A stretch of 64,000 nucleotides of DNA from Serinus canaria (taxonomy: Eukaryota; Chordata; Aves; Passeriformes; Fringillidae): the NCBI RefSeq assembly GCF_022539315.1, contig NC_066314.1, forward strand, positions 58,761,543 through 58,825,542. The letters are read 5' to 3'. Below the pieces are notes generated by a model. That model was given only the letters and a program-made list of their open reading frames with translations. It did not search any database and had not been told where the DNA came from. Numbering within the stretch: the stretch's first letter is position 1; each line of letters begins with the position of its first letter. This document shows, one piece after another, positions 59,900 through 64,000 of this stretch. The position numbers and the translations under genes were made by a program.

Positions 59900-62800
59900 G
59901 TGGGTGCCGGCCGGCGGGCGCCTCTCGCTGGGTGGGGAGGCTGCCGGCGGGTCCGGCGGTGCCGCGGCCGGGCAGCGGCGTGAGGGCAGCACCGCCGGAC
60001 CCGCCTGACGCCTAAGGGGCTGCTTCTTCATCCCGAAGTCTGAAAGATCTCTCCCAGATCTGCGTTCCCTTAAGCCAGCGAGCGAGATGCTCTCAGCCCT
60101 GCTGCTGCCGTCAGCTTTAGGGTAGCGGCAGAGCCAGGGGAGATGGGGAGCGTGACGGGGAATGTGGGTGAACTTCGGAGTTACTCCGAGTCAGAGTCGG
60201 GGCTCTTGCCCGGCTGGCTGGCTATTAGAGCTTGCCCTTTTCAGTGAAAACAGCCGCCCGTGATCCCGGTGCCTCCAAACGCTCCTAAAGGGGATGGGGG
60301 AAACCTTTCTGGCGGCACCGCTTCTCCCGGGAGAGATTTGTCTGTGGGAATTCTCCCGGAGTGCGGTGTCCCCTCCCTCCCTGCTTGCTCCCCAGCCGCG
60401 CCGGCTGCCGTTGCGTAAGCCCCAGCGGCTGATAAGACAGGGGTGCTGATAAGACAGGGGGGCTGCTGTGCCCGGCACCCCAGGCGTGGCTGCGGGCTGG
60501 GGGCCATCAGCGGGCAGACACCGGGTGCCATATGCCCTGCCATGGCCTGAGCAGGACGGTACTTTCAGAATCAGGGTCTTCCGTTTTCATGGCTGTGCTT
60601 TTGCCTCACGTGTCTGATGGCAAATAAATGTTTTTGTTCCTCCTGTAAATACACCTGCGGGGAGGGGCCGTCGGTGGGGCTTGTCTGCTCTTTTGTTAGC
60701 AGCCAGGAGCTGCTAATTGCCAGCATCTGCCCAAACGGATTGCTGTCTGAGAAGGTCCATGCCAAAAAGTTTTCGAGTCTTACCTAATTCTAGTTGCAGA
60801 GCCCCTGTGGAGGCAGCACTCCATCAGTAGCTAATGTTCCAGTGTGCTTAGGCATGAGCCCTCTCAGCTGGGAGGACAGGCAACACAGAGCTTGCTTGTC
60901 CCTCTGAGAAAAGGGTGTCTCTAGCCACAGGTAAATTAGCTGAAGACTCTTCCCAGCCATGGGGATGCTTAATGTGCTGTCAGTTTACAGCTGGGATAAC
61001 TTAGGAGCTGGTCTAAGCTCTGCATGTGGCAGGGCTTAAAAATGATGTAATTAAACACTCGTCATAGCTGAAGTTTTATATAATTCTTGATGTGTGCAGA
61101 GAGGCTTTCCCCAGCAAGGCTGATGGTCCCAACAGTGAGTGTGAAGTTTGGGATGATTCATCCTAGACTCAGTAAGGTGAGCAACGTGGAAATGAAAACT
61201 TACTGGGTACCTCTGAAACAAACATTGCATCAGTCAGCTCTGGGTACTTTTGCATCTCTACCCTGAAAGTTTGCTTAGTTTGTGCCATTTAGGGGCAAAT
61301 CCCTTGCAGGTAAAGGTAAAGTCTGAGGTGAGCTGCTGAAATAAAGAGGCTGCTAACAAGACAGGTTTGCTCATGTGTTTGCTCTTGGGACAGAAAGCAA
61401 GGAGTTTGCAATAAGTTTTCTGCCTTTTTTGGGGGTGGCATGGGGGTAGGGAAGAGCAGATAGTAAAATCTGTTTCTCATGTTCTGCTGTTTGTTTGTTG
61501 AGAAGTGTGTTAAAGTTGTGGGTGTTCTTGAAGTTTTCTGTATGGTCAATATTTGTAAGGGTTTCATATTAGATGCTTTTAGGAGGAAATGGGGTTTTTT
61601 TCTCCTCTCCTTCATCTATGCAAGCATATAACAAGTTCTGAACTTTCAGATATCAAAGCCTTTTCTTAAGCATCTCTCGATGCATGTCACTCATTTTACT
61701 TGACTTTAGATACCTGCAAGAAAGTACAGTTTCTTTGCACCTGTGGATTTCCACACCTTTTCCTCATTTATGGCTGGTTTCCTATAGATAATATTCACTT
61801 TATCATTTATCCATAATGAGAACAATCTGGATAGATAGAAAGTATAAAACTTCCACTGAGGACCTCCACTGAGTTCTCCACGCCCTGTAACCCCAATCTC
61901 TTTAAATTGCTACCATTTCCCTCAGTAAATTATGGTGCTGAAAGACATTTGTGGATGTAAATGGCTAAATTAGGTCCAGGAAAACCTACTTACATTGGCA
62001 CTTGGACTCCCTTACCCACTGGCACAATAGAAATTATTGAAGGCTTCACAAAGCCTTTTAAACAGCTCATTTAGGGCTCTCTAAGCAGGTGAATTACATT
62101 GCCATACACACCTGTAGAGCTGTTTTTATACATTCAGGAAAAAACCCCAACAGCTGGAACTTGCTTAAAATAATAAAGGTGCATGAAAATGCACGTAAAA
62201 GAATAAATCCATTGGTGGCAGTTGAAGAAGTGAAATGGAAGGTCAGGGCATTGTTACAGGGGAAAAAAAGAAGAAAAACTTCTTCTGTACCAACTATTAT
62301 TAAGATGTAGTTTGCCTGAGCTTAAAGAATTATCTTCTTTTTTAATTTGTTGTTAAACAGCAAATATGCTCAATGTAATGCATCTCTAATTAGCTGACGT
62401 TGTTGCATGCAAAGATCTTGTTAGTTTCTCTAGAATTGTATCAAAACTATGAGTAACGTGTTCAGAAATCAATGGTTTGTACCGATGTGGCCTGTAGCTT
62501 GAAATGCAGAAACTGCTGTATAAAATACGTCATGATTTTGTGTAGCAAATACCGATGGAGGCGTGTTTGTCCCCCAGTCAAACCAGCAGGAGGAAAAACT
62601 TGCTTTAAATAACGCAGGTATGCTTGGTGGGGAGCCTGACAGTTCCCCTGACCTTGTCATTTCCCTGCCGTACCCTCCTGGCAGCTGGCAGTCCGCAGGG
62701 CTCGCCGTCCTGCCCGCTCCGCTCCGCGCAGATCGCGCTCGCTGCGCTCTGCCCGGCGCTCTGCTCTCCCTGGGGGATGCGCCACTGTCCCTGCTTGGGC

Positions 62801-64000
62801 GGCACCTGATGGCTTTAGAGCCTGGCTGCTCCCGTGTCCGTGGCTGGAAGATCCCTTGAGTGGATCTTCCTTCGCCCCGGAGTGCGGATCAGCCGCGGGA
62901 GCAGCCGCGGCACAGGGACGGGACGGGGGCTGCAAAGAGAACCTTCGGTCCCTTGCAGCTCCTGTCGCCTTGCAAAGAGAGTGACAGCCAGAGAAATCTC
63001 CTTTTCAGGGAGCGATCTCCCTTTTCAGCTCTTAAACGAGGCCGATCCACCCCATGGCTGGATGCTGACATCAGGATGCCAACAGCTAAGGAGCAATTCT
63101 TAGCCCTAATTTATATTTTATCCTGCATATACAGAGTTAAATATCTTCACGATGTTTTGGCTCTTCTGCGGAAAATCTGACACATTGGCTCACAAAATGA
63201 AAAACTTCTTTTCTTACTTTTTTTAAAATAAACTGATAAAATGTTTATAAACTGATAAAAGTTCGGTTTCCCGCTGCACTGTGAAAAGATTGGCAAATGA
63301 AAATTGAAAAGTGAATTAAATATGTACATCTGCCAGAGAGAAATGCTTTTTACAGTTTGGTTCTCAGAATAGTATTTACCCCATACACTTCTAGACCCAG
63401 CAGAATATTTACAAGAGATTGGAACAGAAAGCTGTGAGGTAATTTTTTTCCCTTTAATTTTTATTATTTTGTCATTGCAAAGTTTGTAAGGAATCTTGTG
63501 GGGTCTTTTAGATTAAATAGAAGTTAAAGTTGCTTTCCTGAAGTAATTTGTGATATAAAGAGAAAATCAGATTATACCAAAGATGGATGCTTAGTAAGAA
63601 TATACAATAAATATACAAAAAAAGCTAAGGTAAGAGAAAACCTGGAAATGAAAGCATTATCTGGTAGTCTCCTGCAAGTATTTGCACCTCCAAAATCTAA
63701 TCTGAAATGCAGTCTTGTCATTTAATTAAGCTTAGAGAAATAGTAAAAGTAATAAATAAATGAATAAAAACCCCAACCAAACAAAATATCATCCCTAAGA
63801 ATCAAAACAACACAACCTAAAGAGCAAGCTAACAGAAACAATCAATAGAGCAAATGGTTTTTAATTTCTTAATTATTATTTAGAATTTCAGGGAATCTTG
63901 ATTAGTGGCATTGTAAATAAAAAAAAAAGTTGTAATTTTTAATGTCCCTCTTGTGAGAGCTCAAGTGATGTTTGGCAAACACTTGTCACCAGAGAATAGT
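59900..64000 (+). other. DGKI: DGKI intron 1 (5' part)
   Basis: The sequence after the exon 1 donor holds no second DGKI exon (human continues KAISRAGLQ, not found). The first few hundred bases stay GC-rich. A tandem GATA-site pair lies at 60429-60453. A separate CpG-rich patch is at about 62690-62935. The end of the window (63200-64000) is AT-rich with no recognised feature. Confidence 0.8.
62690..62935. promoter_or_regulatory. Second CpG-rich patch inside DGKI intron 1
   Basis: About 245 bases are rich in CpG (runs such as CTCCGCTCCGCGCAGATCGCG), set in AT-rich intron. This is typical of a small orphan CpG island, an alternative promoter or an alternative first exon. No DGKI-like coding sequence is evident in it; open frames on both strands across it are expected from its base composition. 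Confidence 0.4.

Larger units (their letters stand above)
59250..60000 (+). promoter_or_regulatory. DGKI: CpG island with DGKI promoter
   Basis: GC content and CpG density rise sharply here compared with flanking DNA, and the DGKI first exon lies in the middle. There is no TATA box at a sensible position. An inverted CCAAT box (ATTGGC, 59454-59459) is followed by two GGGGCGTGGC elements of Sp/KLF type at about 59471-59492. A TTTCCCACAATGC element near 59502-59514 resembles ZNF143/THAP11-type core promoter sites. This arrangement suggests dispersed TATA-less initiation around 59450-59550. Start sites cannot be fixed from sequence alone. Confidence 0.75.

Noticed and set aside
59219..59983. A 254-codon plus-strand frame overlapping the DGKI exon in another frame
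   Set aside because: It misses the conserved DGKI C-terminal block and is Gly/Arg/Ala low complexity caused by base composition.

Overview
The window is vertebrate nuclear DNA, most likely from a bird and probably a songbird. Large introns are separated by small exons with GT-AG borders. The recognisable interspersed repeats are fragments of CR1 LINEs (the dominant avian family) and one short retroviral LTR. The coding sequence matches, exon by exon, two genes that are neighbours on human 7q33-34: CREB3L2 and DGKI. The bird and songbird calls rest on repeat type and compactness, not on a database search.

Layout. Positions 1-54331 hold most of CREB3L2 on the plus strand. Bases 1-17768 are the 3' part of intron 1; the first exon and promoter lie upstream of the window. 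Eleven coding exons (exons 2-12 of the human gene model) run from 17769 to 47709. They join with consistent phases into 485 codons plus a stop, against 486 expected from human CREB3L2 without its roughly 34-residue first exon. A long 3' UTR follows, probably ending at the AATAAA at 54311. About 5 kb of intergenic DNA separates it from a strong CpG island (about 59250-60000) containing the promoter and first coding exon of DGKI (coding 59709-59899), also on the plus strand. The rest, to 64000, is the start of DGKI intron 1.

Function. CREB3L2 (BBF2H7) is an ER-membrane-tethered bZIP transcription factor. Its exons supply an N-terminal activation region, two IKxE sumoylation-type motifs, a Ser/Thr-Pro phosphodegron-like block, the basic region and leucine zipper (split over four exons), one transmembrane helix, a site-1-protease motif and a luminal tail with three N-glycosylation sequons. 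DGKI is a diacylglycerol kinase; only its low-complexity N-terminus is here. The two genes are chromosomal neighbours in conserved order and orientation; no shared pathway follows from that.

I see no novel gene system. The points most worth a second look are: the reading-frame discontinuity at the DGKI N-terminus, where a human-like start peptide lies in another frame and ends in an ATGA overlap with the downstream start; a GGTGTTCG minisatellite at the DGKI promoter; a second CpG-rich patch inside DGKI intron 1; paired factor-site clusters (TGACGTG with a C/EBP site, twin AP-1, AP-1/octamer, tandem GATA); tandem splice acceptors in CREB3L2; and a roughly 140-bp ATTTT array in intron 1.
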